A DNA stretch of 16,831 nucleotides, from NCBI GenBank assembly GCA_020723785.1, contig DYIH01000011.1, positions 761 to 17,591 of the forward strand, written 5' to 3'. Both the position numbers and the translations under genes were made by a program. The stretch's first letter is position 1. Every line of letters begins with the position of its first letter. Origin of the DNA: Thermaerobacter marianensis (GTDB lineage: Bacteria > Bacillota > Sulfobacillia > DYIH01). A model generated the notes under the pieces. The model made no database searches and was not told where the DNA came from. It saw nothing but the letters and a program-made list of their open reading frames with translations. Shown piece after piece: positions 1 through 7,665 of the stretch.

Positions 1-257
1 GGGACCGCGGCGCCCTCGGCCTTGGCCCGGGCCCGGGCCAGCATGGCCGGAGAAAGATCCAGGCCGGTCACCTGCCAGCCGTCTCGGGCCAGGGCCAAGG
101 CCAGGGTGCCGGTGCCGCAGGCCAGATCGAGGCAGCGGCCGGGCGTCAGGCCGAAGCGGGCGGCGGCGGCCCGCACCTTCTCCAACGCCGCCTGGCTGAA
201 GGCCACCGCCCCCGGCCAATCGTAGACCTCCGCCAGCCGGCCGTAACGGTCGACCAT
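1..257 (-). CDS. Class I SAM-dependent methyltransferase, N-terminal part (cut by window edge)
   Basis: The reading frame opens with ATG at 257 and runs off the left edge after about 85 codons, so only the N-terminus is present. It contains the glycine-rich SAM-binding motif I (LDLACGTGTLAL) near residues 42-53, then GLDLSPAML, whose acidic residue would bind the SAM ribose. This layout is that of UbiE/Methyltransf_11/25 type small-molecule or protein methyltransferases; no DNA methyltransferase (S/D)PPY motif is visible. The start lies 3 bases after the Mre11 stop, so it is probably the last seen gene of the same operon. The substrate cannot be told, and the C-terminal part that would discriminate is missing. 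The family call is firm; a repair role would be guilt by association only. Confidence 0.8.
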   Translation of the reverse strand, partial: MVDRYGRLAEVYDWPGAVAFSQAALEKVRAAAARFGLTPGRCLDLACGTGTLALALARDGWQVTGLDLSPAMLARARAKAEGAAV

Positions 258-260
258 CGC

Positions 261-1517
261 CTACAACCCCGCCGAGGCTCGTTCCGCCTCGCGGATCTCC
301 TCCTCCAACCGGCGCGCCCGGGCCAGCAGGCCCTCCAGGTCGCAGGCGGGTTTTTTGCTGGTCCGGAAGTACTGTTCCAGGGCGTCGACGGGGTTCACCC
401 TCTCGGTGATGGCCGGGTTCCGCAGGGCGACGGCCGGCGCCGTGAACTCCCTGTGGATGGGGAGGGCGAAGAAGGCCCTCTCCTCCAGGGCGGCCACGAT
501 TTCCTTCTGCCGCACCTGGGGCCAGCGCTTCGGGTCAACGGCCACCACCAGCTTGACGATGGCACCGTCGAGATCGCGGGATTCGATGGCCCGCAGGATG
601 TCCGCCGTCGGATCCTCGACGCCGGCCTGGACGCGCAGGGTGACGAAGGGGCGGACGCGGTTGGCCACGAACTCCCACCGGGCATCGCCGCGCACCAGGT
701 CCACGGCGACGAACCCCTTCGCGTCGCCTTCCTCGCCGAAGTCCACCCGGTCGAGGCTGCCGGCGTAGACCACCTTACCGCCGGGGCCCAGGACCTGGTG
801 GGGGTGCAGGTGCCCCAAGGCCACGTAGTCGAACTCGGGCCGGTCCAGGGCGCTGACGGGGAGGACCATCTCGGTGCCGACCATGATCGTGCGCTCGGAC
901 CCGACCCGTCCCTCGGCCACCGACAGGTGGGCCGTCAACACCGACGGCACCTCCGGGTCCAGCCGCGCCGCCAGGTCGTCGATGACCCGGCAGAGCTTGT
1001 CCGCCATGAGGGTGTTGAGCTCGGCGAGGCCCAGGCTCCTGAACTCCTCCCGGGCCAGCAGGGACGAGCGCGGCAGGTGGGGCAGGGCCGCCACCTGCAC
1101 CGGCCCGCGCCGGGTGTCCAGCCTGAGGATCGTCGGCCGTTGCAGGACGTGCACGTTGGGCGCCTGCAGGACGCCGTAGAGTTCCAGGCTGTTGGCCTTG
1201 CCGGCGGCGTTGGGCACGTCGTGGTTGCCCACCAGCAGCACCACCGGGATACCGCGGGCGGCGGCCCTCATGATGCGGCGGGCGAACTCCCGGTGCTGGG
1301 TCGGGTTCGGGTCCCGGGTCTTGAAGGCGTCCCCGGCGAAGACGATCAGGTCGAAGTCGTGCTCGATGGCGTAATCGACCGTCGCCTCCAGGGTGTCCAA
1401 GAAGTCCTGCAGGCGGCTGTGCAGGCCGGTGGCCGGGTCGATGCGGCCGTAGTTCTCCATGCCGATGTGGGCGTCGGCGAAGTGGAGCATGCGGATGCCT
1501 TTGCAATCGAGCGCCAT
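261..1517 (-). CDS. Mre11/SbcD-family DNA double-strand break nuclease
   Basis: A 418-residue calcineurin-like metallophosphoesterase. All the Mre11 phosphodiesterase motifs are readable: D15-x-H17 (FADAHIG), G62-D63, G97-N98-H99-D100, TAHLS near residue 195 and GHLHPH near residue 236, which together bind two Mn ions. A capping region and a charged C-terminal helix follow, as in SbcD, Mre11 and Bacillus YhaO. The family resects or nicks DNA ends, normally with a Rad50/SbcC/YhaN ATPase partner; none is encoded in the window. ATG 1517 is used, 3 bases after the preceding methyltransferase stop; an internal ATG at 1490 (MLHFAD) is an alternative start. Whether it is SbcD-like or YhaO-like cannot be settled by eye. 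GC is high like the chromosomal genes, unlike the two genes just upstream. Confidence 0.9.
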   Translation of the reverse strand: MALDCKGIRMLHFADAHIGMENYGRIDPATGLHSRLQDFLDTLEATVDYAIEHDFDLIVFAGDAFKTRDPNPTQHREFARRIMRAAARGIPVVLLVGNHDVPNAAGKANSLELYGVLQAPNVHVLQRPTILRLDTRRGPVQVAALPHLPRSSLLAREEFRSLGLAELNTLMADKLCRVIDDLAARLDPEVPSVLTAHLSVAEGRVGSERTIMVGTEMVLPVSALDRPEFDYVALGHLHPHQVLGPGGKVVYAGSLDRVDFGEEGDAKGFVAVDLVRGDARWEFVANRVRPFVTLRVQAGVEDPTADILRAIESRDLDGAIVKLVVAVDPKRWPQVRQKEIVAALEERAFFALPIHREFTAPAVALRNPAITERVNPVDALEQYFRTSKKPACDLEGLLARARRLEEEIREAERASAGL

Positions 1518-1520
1518 CGG

Positions 1521-2423
1521 TCATTTCACCCGGTTTGCCTTCAGCATTGGACGCCCCATGACGGCGTATTCCCCTCCGTCTCGTCCTTCCACGCGCAGGG
1601 CGTGGTTGCCGAAGATCGTCTGGACCTCGCGCTCCAGCCGGCGGGCCGCCATATCGACATATGCCGGATCGATCTCGACCCCGATGCTGTTCCGTTCGGC
1701 CTTGATCGCCGCCAGCATGGTCGTCCCTGTCCCGCAGAACGGGTCCAGCACCGTGTCCCCCCAGAAAGAGAACATGCGGACCAGCCGGTAGGCCAGCTCC
1801 AGGGGAAAGGGCGCGGGATGCTCCCGCGTCGAGGCGCCGGAGATGTTCCAGAACTGCTGGAACCACGCCTCGTAATCCGCCTTGTCGATCATGCTCCGGC
1901 GGCGCTGCTCCAGTGACGGTTGCCTGTAGCCGCCCGGCTTGCGCTGCATCAGAATGAACTCGATATCGTTCTTGATAATGGCGTTCGGTTCATAGGGCTT
2001 GCCGAGGAACCTCGCGCCGTTGTTCACCTCGTAGGTCGCGTTGGAGATCTTGTGCCAGATGATCGGGTTGAGGTTGTCGAACCCGATACGGCGGCAACTG
2101 ACGCAGATATCCGCATGGAGCGGGACGACGACATGGCGCCCGTTCCTCCTTCTGGAGAGGCATACGTCCCCGACGACGCACACCAGGCGACCGCCGGGAA
2201 CCAGCACCCGGAAGCACTCCCGCCAAACTTTTGCCAGCTCCTCGACAAATGCCTCATAATCCTCCACGTGCCCCAATTGACCTGGATTTTCATTGTAGCG
2301 CTTCAATATCCAATAGGGCGGGGATGTCACCACCAGGTGGACGCTCTCATCGGGGATGAATGAAAGATCGCGGGCATCACCTCGCACAACTCGATGGTTG
2401 AATTTTCCTGCTGCAACGGACAT
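1521..2423 (-). CDS. Beta-class DNA methyltransferase, probably N4-cytosine (second of the R-M cassette)
   Basis: A 300-residue site-specific DNA methyltransferase with motif IV (TSPPYW, residues 33-38) near the N-terminus and motif I (DPFCGTGTT, from about residue 227) near the C-terminus; this order defines the beta class. SPPY is typical of N4-cytosine enzymes, although some m6A enzymes carry it. The ENPGQLG segment after motif IV resembles the same place in the other methyltransferase at 3262-4254, but the middle (recognition) regions differ, so they likely methylate different strands or sites. ATG 2423 shares one base with the endonuclease stop (TGATG), and a TTG lies directly before it. 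Sampled GC (2041-2100: 33 of 60) is lower than in the flanking repair genes. It probably protects the host site cut by the adjacent endonuclease. Confidence 0.88.
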   Translation of the reverse strand: MSVAAGKFNHRVVRGDARDLSFIPDESVHLVVTSPPYWILKRYNENPGQLGHVEDYEAFVEELAKVWRECFRVLVPGGRLVCVVGDVCLSRRRNGRHVVVPLHADICVSCRRIGFDNLNPIIWHKISNATYEVNNGARFLGKPYEPNAIIKNDIEFILMQRKPGGYRQPSLEQRRRSMIDKADYEAWFQQFWNISGASTREHPAPFPLELAYRLVRMFSFWGDTVLDPFCGTGTTMLAAIKAERNSIGVEIDPAYVDMAARRLEREVQTIFGNHALRVEGRDGGEYAVMGRPMLKANRVK

Positions 2424-3241
2424 CAATGCACCACCCCCAGCCTGGAGAGCAGAAAAAGAACGGCATTATTCACGGATTGTTCTGATTCCGATGCAAACAC
2501 GATTGCGTCTATAGCATCGGTTTGCAGCCTGTTTTGGATGTTGACATGTTCATCAATAAACGGATAGTAGATGACGGCAGCAAACTTACCCTCTGGAAAC
2601 GCCGTCTTGAATTTGTTCGCCTTATTGACTATTTCATCACAACGCTTATGGATATCACGTCGAGCCTCGATCCGCTTCACATCGATTCCAACCTCGATCC
2701 TGCCTTCAGGAGGTGCCGCCGCATCCATCTCGAACTCCTCCCCATGGCATTCAAACTTCCTCTTTTTGAATGCAATTGAACCAAAGCTGTTAAGGGCTTT
2801 CAGGATGCTTTGCTCCCAGCGCCCTTTCCCCTTGCGGATCTCCTTGTCGATGAAAGCGACTCGATCCAGAACACTCAATGCGGGAAGTTCCAGGTAGTCG
2901 GGCAGAAATGGTTTCATATACCCGGCAAGAGCAGCAGCTTCCTCGTTCGCAAGTCTGGGACTATAGGTATCCAGGTTCTTGATCTCCAGATCGCGTTCGA
3001 TCGCCCGAGCAGCGAGGTTGCAAGCCACCAGCAGAGGTTTCAAAATAATCGGGTACTGGCCCAGCGCTTTCGCAAGATCGAAAACGCTCATGCTCGAAAA
3101 AACAATCACCTCCACTTGCCGTTGCTCGATGAACCGACCGAACGCAAGGCGCAAACCTTTCTCAACGGCCTGTTTTCTGCGTTCGGCATCCTCGGCGACT
3201 TGTCCCATAAAATCGGTGTGGGAACCGTATTTGTCAGTCAT
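2423..3241 (-). CDS. Putative type II restriction endonuclease, PD-(D/E)XK fold
   Basis: A 272-residue protein that I cannot assign to a named enzyme. It is called an endonuclease because it sits between two DNA methyltransferases and has a plausible PD-(D/E)XK core: an acidic FEMD (D173), then IEVGIDVK with D187-V-K189, then helical IHKRCDEIV, in the usual strand-strand-helix order. The N-terminal 150 residues look mainly helical and may carry recognition or dimerisation parts. ATG 3241 is chosen because GGAG precedes it; an in-frame TTG at 3265 is the alternative. Its stop overlaps the next start (TGATG). Base composition is clearly poorer in GC than the neighbours (2521-2580: 25 of 60; compare 41 of 60 at 8221-8280 in recA), a sign of horizontal transfer. 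The recognition site is unknown. Confidence 0.7.
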   Translation of the reverse strand: MTDKYGSHTDFMGQVAEDAERRKQAVEKGLRLAFGRFIEQRQVEVIVFSSMSVFDLAKALGQYPIILKPLLVACNLAARAIERDLEIKNLDTYSPRLANEEAAALAGYMKPFLPDYLELPALSVLDRVAFIDKEIRKGKGRWEQSILKALNSFGSIAFKKRKFECHGEEFEMDAAAPPEGRIEVGIDVKRIEARRDIHKRCDEIVNKANKFKTAFPEGKFAAVIYYPFIDEHVNIQNRLQTDAIDAIVFASESEQSVNNAVLFLLSRLGVVH

Positions 3242-3261
3242 GTGACTCCAACGCACCTTTT

Positions 3262-4254
3262 TCAAACTGCCAGGAGGTCAAAACGGGATGTGTCGCCTTC
3301 GCAATCATGTGTAATCACCGGCACCCCTTCCCTGTCGATGCGTGCCCGGGCCATCTCTACGTAGGCCGGGTTGACGTCGATCCCAATGAACCGTCGGCCG
3401 AGGCGAGCGGCGACCACCCCCGTCGTTCCCGAGCCGAAGAACGGATCGAGCACGTAGTCGTCCGCCGCCGAACCCGCGAGAATGCACGGTTCCACGAGTT
3501 TCGGCGGGAAGGTCGCGAAGTGCGCGCCCGGATACGGCTGGGTGTTGATCGCCCAGACGGTCCGCCGGTTCCGAAGCCCGGTGCCCGAATCCGTCGGCTC
3601 GAGAACGGCCGCGTAGTCATAGTAATAGCGCTCCGACTTGCTCAGGAGGAAGACGTACTCGTGCGCCACCGTCGGCCGGTCCTTGACGCTCTCGGGGAGG
3701 CAATTGGGCTTGTACCAGATGCAATCGGCGCGCAGATACCACCCGTCCTCCTGGAGACGCAGCGCAACGCGCCACGGGATGCCGATCAGGTCCTTCGGCT
3801 TCAGTCCGTCAGGCGTCGGCGGTCGGAAGGAAAGCCCCCGCACGACCCGCCCGTTGTCGGTCTTCTTGTCGGGCGCCCGATAGGTTCGTCCCCCGCTGGT
3901 GTAGGCGTCCCCCAGGTTCAGCCAAAGGGTGCCGTCGTCAGTTAGAACCCGACGCACCTCCCTGAAAATCTCAACCAGCCGCTCGATGTAGTCCTCAAGA
4001 CGGTCCTCGGTCCCGATCTGGCCCGGGTTTTCATAGTCGCGCAGCGACCAATAGGGGGGTGACGTGACGCAACACCTCACCGATTGATCCGGAAGGAGCG
4101 TCAGGACATCCTTGGCCTGTCCACAGAAAATATAGCTTCCTTCCAGTGAGACCAACGGGGATCGCGGCGTTTCCAACACGACCCGGAGCGGTGCGGCGTT
4201 CTCCATCAACGGCGCATTTTCGGCAACGTCAGCCGGGATCCTCAGTTGTTCCAC
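3262..4254 (-). CDS. Beta-class DNA methyltransferase, probably N4-cytosine (first of the R-M cassette)
   Basis: A 330-residue DNA methyltransferase with motif IV (TSPPYW, residues 64-69) and motif I (DPFFGSGTTG, from about residue 270) followed by FIGIDVNPAYVEMA, so beta class; SPPY suggests N4-cytosine. About 45 residues precede the catalytic domain, longer than in its partner at 1521-2423, and the central region has the IWYKPN and HEYVFLLSKS segments common in this family. The start is GTG 4254, preceded by GGGGGTGG, 22 bases after the herA stop. The endonuclease start lies 20 bases after its stop. Its GC (3781-3840: 41 of 60) matches the chromosomal genes, unlike the endonuclease and second methyltransferase, so the cassette may be composite. 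Two methyltransferases suit an asymmetric recognition site, each protecting one strand. Confidence 0.88.
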   Translation of the reverse strand: MEQLRIPADVAENAPLMENAAPLRVVLETPRSPLVSLEGSYIFCGQAKDVLTLLPDQSVRCCVTSPPYWSLRDYENPGQIGTEDRLEDYIERLVEIFREVRRVLTDDGTLWLNLGDAYTSGGRTYRAPDKKTDNGRVVRGLSFRPPTPDGLKPKDLIGIPWRVALRLQEDGWYLRADCIWYKPNCLPESVKDRPTVAHEYVFLLSKSERYYYDYAAVLEPTDSGTGLRNRRTVWAINTQPYPGAHFATFPPKLVEPCILAGSAADDYVLDPFFGSGTTGVVAARLGRRFIGIDVNPAYVEMARARIDREGVPVITHDCEGDTSRFDLLAV

Positions 4255-4276
4255 GAAACTGCCACCCCCTCACCGA

Positions 4277-5875
4277 TCATATCACGACCTCCTCGATGTC
4301 CGCCCCGAACAGGTCCACGGCCGGCGGCGGGCCGCCGTCGTGGCCGGCGACCTCGCGGTAGAAAGCCTCGTCGTAGTCCCGCGTGCGGATGATGACCGGC
4401 ATGGGCAGGGCCTGGCCGAAGAGGAGGGCCTGCTGCTTGTGGTCCAGGGTGGCCAGGGCGTTCTTGAGGGCCGGGGCGTCCTGGGCGCCGCTCAGCAGGG
4501 CCGTGATGTCGGCTTCGTCCTCGAGCTTGCAGGCCATCTTCGTCCCCACCTGGGAGAGGATCTCGGTGTCGATCCCGGAGGTGCGCTGATCGACGATGAG
4601 CAGCGTCACGTTGTACTTGCGCAGCTCCCGGGCGATGGTGCCGAAGATCGTCTCGCGGGAGACGCTCGGATGCAGGAACCGGTGGGCCTCCTCGACGGCG
4701 ATGACCAGGGGCGTCGGCTCCCTGCCGCCGGTGGCGAAGGCCTCCTCCATCCGCCGGACGTACTCCTCGTGGATGCGCCGGGTGAGGATGTTGGCCACCA
4801 GCATGTAACCGAGTTCGCGCGTGGCGCCGAATTCGAGCACGACGTGCATGCCCCGACCCAAGAACCCCATGATCCGCTCCACCGCGTCGTCGGGCACCTC
4901 CTGCCGGAGGAAGGGCAGGCGGCGGATGCGCTCCAGTTTGCGGTGCAGGGCCAACAGGGCGCTGTGATGCAGGCCCGTTTCCTTGGCGTACTCCTCCAGG
5001 TCGGCCGGGTCCAGGCGCAGGAAGGCGGCGAACCAGTCCTCCCCCTCCCGGCGCTGGATGGCCAGGATGGTCTCGTAGGCCGTGGCGTTCAGGTTGAGCA
5101 TCGAGGAGAGGAGCAGGATGTCCTCGGGGGTGATCTGGCGGTAGGCCAGGGTCAGTTCCCCGTCGACGCGCACGCCGCGGCGCCGGGACGATTCCGGGTC
5201 GAGGGTGAAGAGGGCCACCCGGCTCTGGAAGAGCTGCTTGAGGCCCTTGACCTGGACGGCACCGGCCGGCCCCTCCTTCTTACCGGACCAGCCGTACTCG
5301 TTGTGGGCGTCGAAGACGAGCACCCCGGCGACGCCGGAGCGGACGATCCCGGCCAGCAGGAGCCGGGTCAGGAAGGTCTTGCCCGTACCGGCCTTGCCGA
5401 AGACGCCGGCCGAGCGCTGGACCAGCTTCCGCAGGTCGACGCAGACCGGCGTCTCGAGGTCCAGGGGCCGGCCGACGGCGAAGTGGGTGTCGGAGGGGGC
5501 GCCGAAGATCTGATAGATGTCGGCCTCGGTGGCGTCGCGGACCCGGGAGCCGTGCTCCGGCAGGGTCTTGGCCGGCCTGACGTCCTCGGGCTGCTCCCGG
5601 TCCACCTGCAGGCTGGGCTTGAGGGCGACCACGGGGTAGACGGCCGTTCCCCAGAGGACATTCCGTGTCAGCCCCTCCGCCTCGGCCGCCTCCACGAAGA
5701 AACGCGGGTGGGTGGACTGGAACCGGACGTCGGCGATGAGGGAGAAGTACAGGTGCCGCCGCCCCTCGATGACGGCGAAGTTGCCCAGTTTGACATCCTC
5801 CACGGAAGTGCTCTCGTCCAGCTTGGCCGTCAGTCCGGCGGCGCTGGAGCCTTCAATGATGTGGCCTTCCATCAT
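4277..5875 (-). CDS. herA: HerA-family hexameric DNA translocase (FtsK-HerA superfamily ATPase)
   Basis: A 532-residue ATPase. An N-terminal HAS-type beta barrel is suggested at about residues 5-90 (GNFAVIEG...YFSLIADV). Walker A is GKAGTGKT (160-167), and Walker B is VIAVEEAH (391-398) with the catalytic glutamate. The HerA motif DQRTSGIDTEILSQ (429-442) follows, with the Q-R typical of the family. HerA forms a hexameric ring that pumps DNA and activates the NurA nuclease to resect double-strand breaks; nurA lies two genes upstream, which fixes the functional call. The start is the first of two ATGs (5875), with AAGGGGG six bases before it; an in-frame GTG at 5923 would add 16 residues without a good ribosome binding site. 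HerA ATPases also occur in phage-defence systems, but the NurA and Mre11 context favours repair. Confidence 0.93.
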   Translation of the reverse strand: MMEGHIIEGSSAAGLTAKLDESTSVEDVKLGNFAVIEGRRHLYFSLIADVRFQSTHPRFFVEAAEAEGLTRNVLWGTAVYPVVALKPSLQVDREQPEDVRPAKTLPEHGSRVRDATEADIYQIFGAPSDTHFAVGRPLDLETPVCVDLRKLVQRSAGVFGKAGTGKTFLTRLLLAGIVRSGVAGVLVFDAHNEYGWSGKKEGPAGAVQVKGLKQLFQSRVALFTLDPESSRRRGVRVDGELTLAYRQITPEDILLLSSMLNLNATAYETILAIQRREGEDWFAAFLRLDPADLEEYAKETGLHHSALLALHRKLERIRRLPFLRQEVPDDAVERIMGFLGRGMHVVLEFGATRELGYMLVANILTRRIHEEYVRRMEEAFATGGREPTPLVIAVEEAHRFLHPSVSRETIFGTIARELRKYNVTLLIVDQRTSGIDTEILSQVGTKMACKLEDEADITALLSGAQDAPALKNALATLDHKQQALLFGQALPMPVIIRTRDYDEAFYREVAGHDGGPPPAVDLFGADIEEVVI

Positions 5876-5933
5876 CGTGCCCCCTTGTCGGCGGGTCGTC
5901 CCGTTCGGTCGCTTCAGTCCCACCGTGAGCGCG

Positions 5934-6506
5934 TCATGCCAGCCTCCTCATCACGGCGTTGAAATGCACGGCATCGTCGCCCAACGCCCGCAGCAATTCC
6001 TTGCCGGCCCGCACCGTGTAGGCGTCGGGGTCGGCGTGGCGGGCTCGGAAGAAGCGCACGGCCGCGGCGGCCAGTTCCTCGCCGCCCTCCTCGCCCAGGA
6101 GCCGCCGCAGGTAGATCAGGTCGCCGCCGACCGACAACACCTCCGCCGCATCGTCACAGGGCTCAACGAAGCTGTGGATGCGGGGCGGCCGCGGTGGATA
6201 GAAGCTCCGGTAGACGCCCTCCCTGCGGTGTCCGATGATCATCAGGCCGAACTCCGACCGCAGCAGGGAAAATATCTGGGGCTGTTCCCGCCGCAGTTCG
6301 GCCTCGCTCTTGCCGAGAGCGACCGGGCGGCGGGCGGCGTCCAGGCTGCCGGTCCCCGCCGTGTGGACGATCCCGTAGTGAACGAGGTTCTCCTCTTCCT
6401 CCACGACCTTCACGAGCGAACCATAGTCAGGCATCCCGTAGAGGTCGCGGGCCTGGGCCACGACGCGCGCGGTGCTGGACTCGACGACCTCGCCCAGAAT
6501 CGTCAC
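5934..6506 (-). CDS. Stand-alone HAS-barrel-like protein of the HerA-NurA module
   Basis: A 190-residue protein with no ATPase motif. Its N-terminal half (ILGEVVESSTARVVAQ, GSLVKVV, YGIVHTAG, then PPRPPRIHSFV) resembles the HAS barrel found at the N-terminus of HerA and F1-type ATPases; the C-terminal half looks helical. Such barrels mediate ring contacts, so it may bind HerA or link it to NurA; that role is inferred. Translation is coupled to nurA: the start codon GTG overlaps the nurA stop (GTGA), with a G-rich Shine-Dalgarno inside the last nurA codons. The herA start follows 58 bases after the stop; I see no promoter in that gap. HerA here seems to have its own barrel as well, so this is an extra copy. 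The domain call is from pattern and context and is moderately sure. Confidence 0.72.
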   Translation of the reverse strand: MTILGEVVESSTARVVAQARDLYGMPDYGSLVKVVEEEENLVHYGIVHTAGTGSLDAARRPVALGKSEAELRREQPQIFSLLRSEFGLMIIGHRREGVYRSFYPPRPPRIHSFVEPCDDAAEVLSVGGDLIYLRRLLGEEGGEELAAAAVRFFRARHADPDAYTVRAGKELLRALGDDAVHFNAVMRRLA

Positions 6507-7663
6507 AGGATTCCCCCCCGTTTGGCGTGCAGCTTGGCGCTGATCTCGGATCGCAAGCCCCGGCCGGCCAGGATGTTGTCGAGCAATAGCAGGAAGGCCT
6601 GCCGCTCGGCCCCGGTGACCACCGCCTGCTTGTGGGCCTCATCGATGACCACCGGGTAGCCAAGCCCCTTGGCGGCCTGGTCGTAAGCCGCCGCGTGGAC
6701 CAAATCCAGCATGGCCCGGTCGTCGGCCACCCAGCGGGGCACCTCCAGGCGGGCCACCTCGGCGCCGACGTCGAGGTAGAAGAAGCAGGTGCGGTGGGCC
6801 TCAGCATATCGCTCCAGGATACGCGACCGGCTCTCGAAGACGGCCGAGCGCTGGCCGGGCCTTGTCAGCAACAGCCGGAAAAGCGCCGCATCGGCGACCT
6901 CGGCGGCCGCGCAGGGCGGGTCCCCCGCCTTGAGATACCGGCAATCGCCGCAGTCGGGCCGGTCCATGGGGCAGAGCAGCACCCGCGCCAGGTTGGCCGC
7001 TTCGCCCGAACCGGGATCGCTGATGTAGCCGACCACCGGGATGCCGCCGGCGCGGGCCCGGTCCAGCAGCCGTATCAGGACCTCCAGGCCGGTCCGCCGG
7101 ACCGTTTCGGAACGGGCGTTCCACAACGTCCACAGGATCAGGGTGCCATCGACGAAGGCCACGGCCGGCACCCCGATATCGGCGGTTTCGCCGATAAGCG
7201 CTTCCAGGGCGGCGAACTCCATCTGCGTCCGGTGGGCGGCCAGCCCGGCGTCACCTATGCGCACCCGGACGCCGTCCACCACCTCGTAGACGTCCTGATC
7301 CTCGTAGAAAAGTCGCGGCTCGGTGGTGAACCGCACCGCCGCCCGCTCGCCGTAACGGATGTACACGCCGGCCACGTTCAGGACGTAGCAGAGCAGGGGC
7401 GCGTGGCGGTCGGGCGGGATCTGGGACCCGTCCACCGCCAGGGCGGCGTACTCGGCCGGCCGCGGTGGCAGGGGGTGGACGGCGCCGGGCGGCTCCAGCG
7501 GGGACGCCACCAGCCACGGGGTGCGAGCCGCGGCGGCGCGCGACCGGAGGGCCGTCAAGTCGGCAGCGGCGCGCTCCACCCGCTCCCGCAACGCGGGGAA
7601 CGTCTCCCGCCGCCGCTCCACCAGCCGCTCCACCTGACCGTAGAGCCGGGCCAGGTCGAGCAT
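6503..7663 (-). CDS. nurA: NurA-family 5'-3' nuclease, partner of HerA
   Basis: A 386-residue NurA-domain protein. NurA motifs are visible in order: AVDGSQI with D78, FVDGTL with D172, VGYISDPGS (211-219), FFYLDVG near 295-300 and the C-terminal VVIDEAHKQ (338-346). The family is Mn-dependent, dimeric, and works inside the HerA ring to resect DNA ends for RecA loading. A four-cysteine cluster (C231, C238, C241, C251) lies in a loop in the second half, which could bind zinc or an iron-sulphur cluster. The ATG start is 2 bases after the recA stop (TAG at 7668-7666), so it is almost surely co-transcribed and possibly translationally coupled with recA, in the place where recX sits in many bacteria. 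The stop overlaps the start of the HAS-barrel gene. Confidence 0.9.
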   Translation of the reverse strand: MLDLARLYGQVERLVERRRETFPALRERVERAAADLTALRSRAAAARTPWLVASPLEPPGAVHPLPPRPAEYAALAVDGSQIPPDRHAPLLCYVLNVAGVYIRYGERAAVRFTTEPRLFYEDQDVYEVVDGVRVRIGDAGLAAHRTQMEFAALEALIGETADIGVPAVAFVDGTLILWTLWNARSETVRRTGLEVLIRLLDRARAGGIPVVGYISDPGSGEAANLARVLLCPMDRPDCGDCRYLKAGDPPCAAAEVADAALFRLLLTRPGQRSAVFESRSRILERYAEAHRTCFFYLDVGAEVARLEVPRWVADDRAMLDLVHAAAYDQAAKGLGYPVVIDEAHKQAVVTGAERQAFLLLLDNILAGRGLRSEISAKLHAKRGGIL

Positions 7664-7665
7664 CC

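Noticed and set aside
5876..5933. Possible separate promoter for herA
   Set aside because: The 58-base gap has only a G-rich ribosome binding site; no -35/-10 pair could be read.
4340..5962. A long plus-strand open frame of 540 codons opposite herA
   Set aside because: It mirrors the herA codons in GC-rich DNA and has low-complexity composition rich in Gly, Asp, Val and Leu, with no family motif; herA on the other strand is unmistakable.
6365..6385. GAAC-GAG-GTTC as a second LexA box
   Set aside because: The spacing is 3 rather than 4 bases and it lies inside the HAS-barrel coding region.
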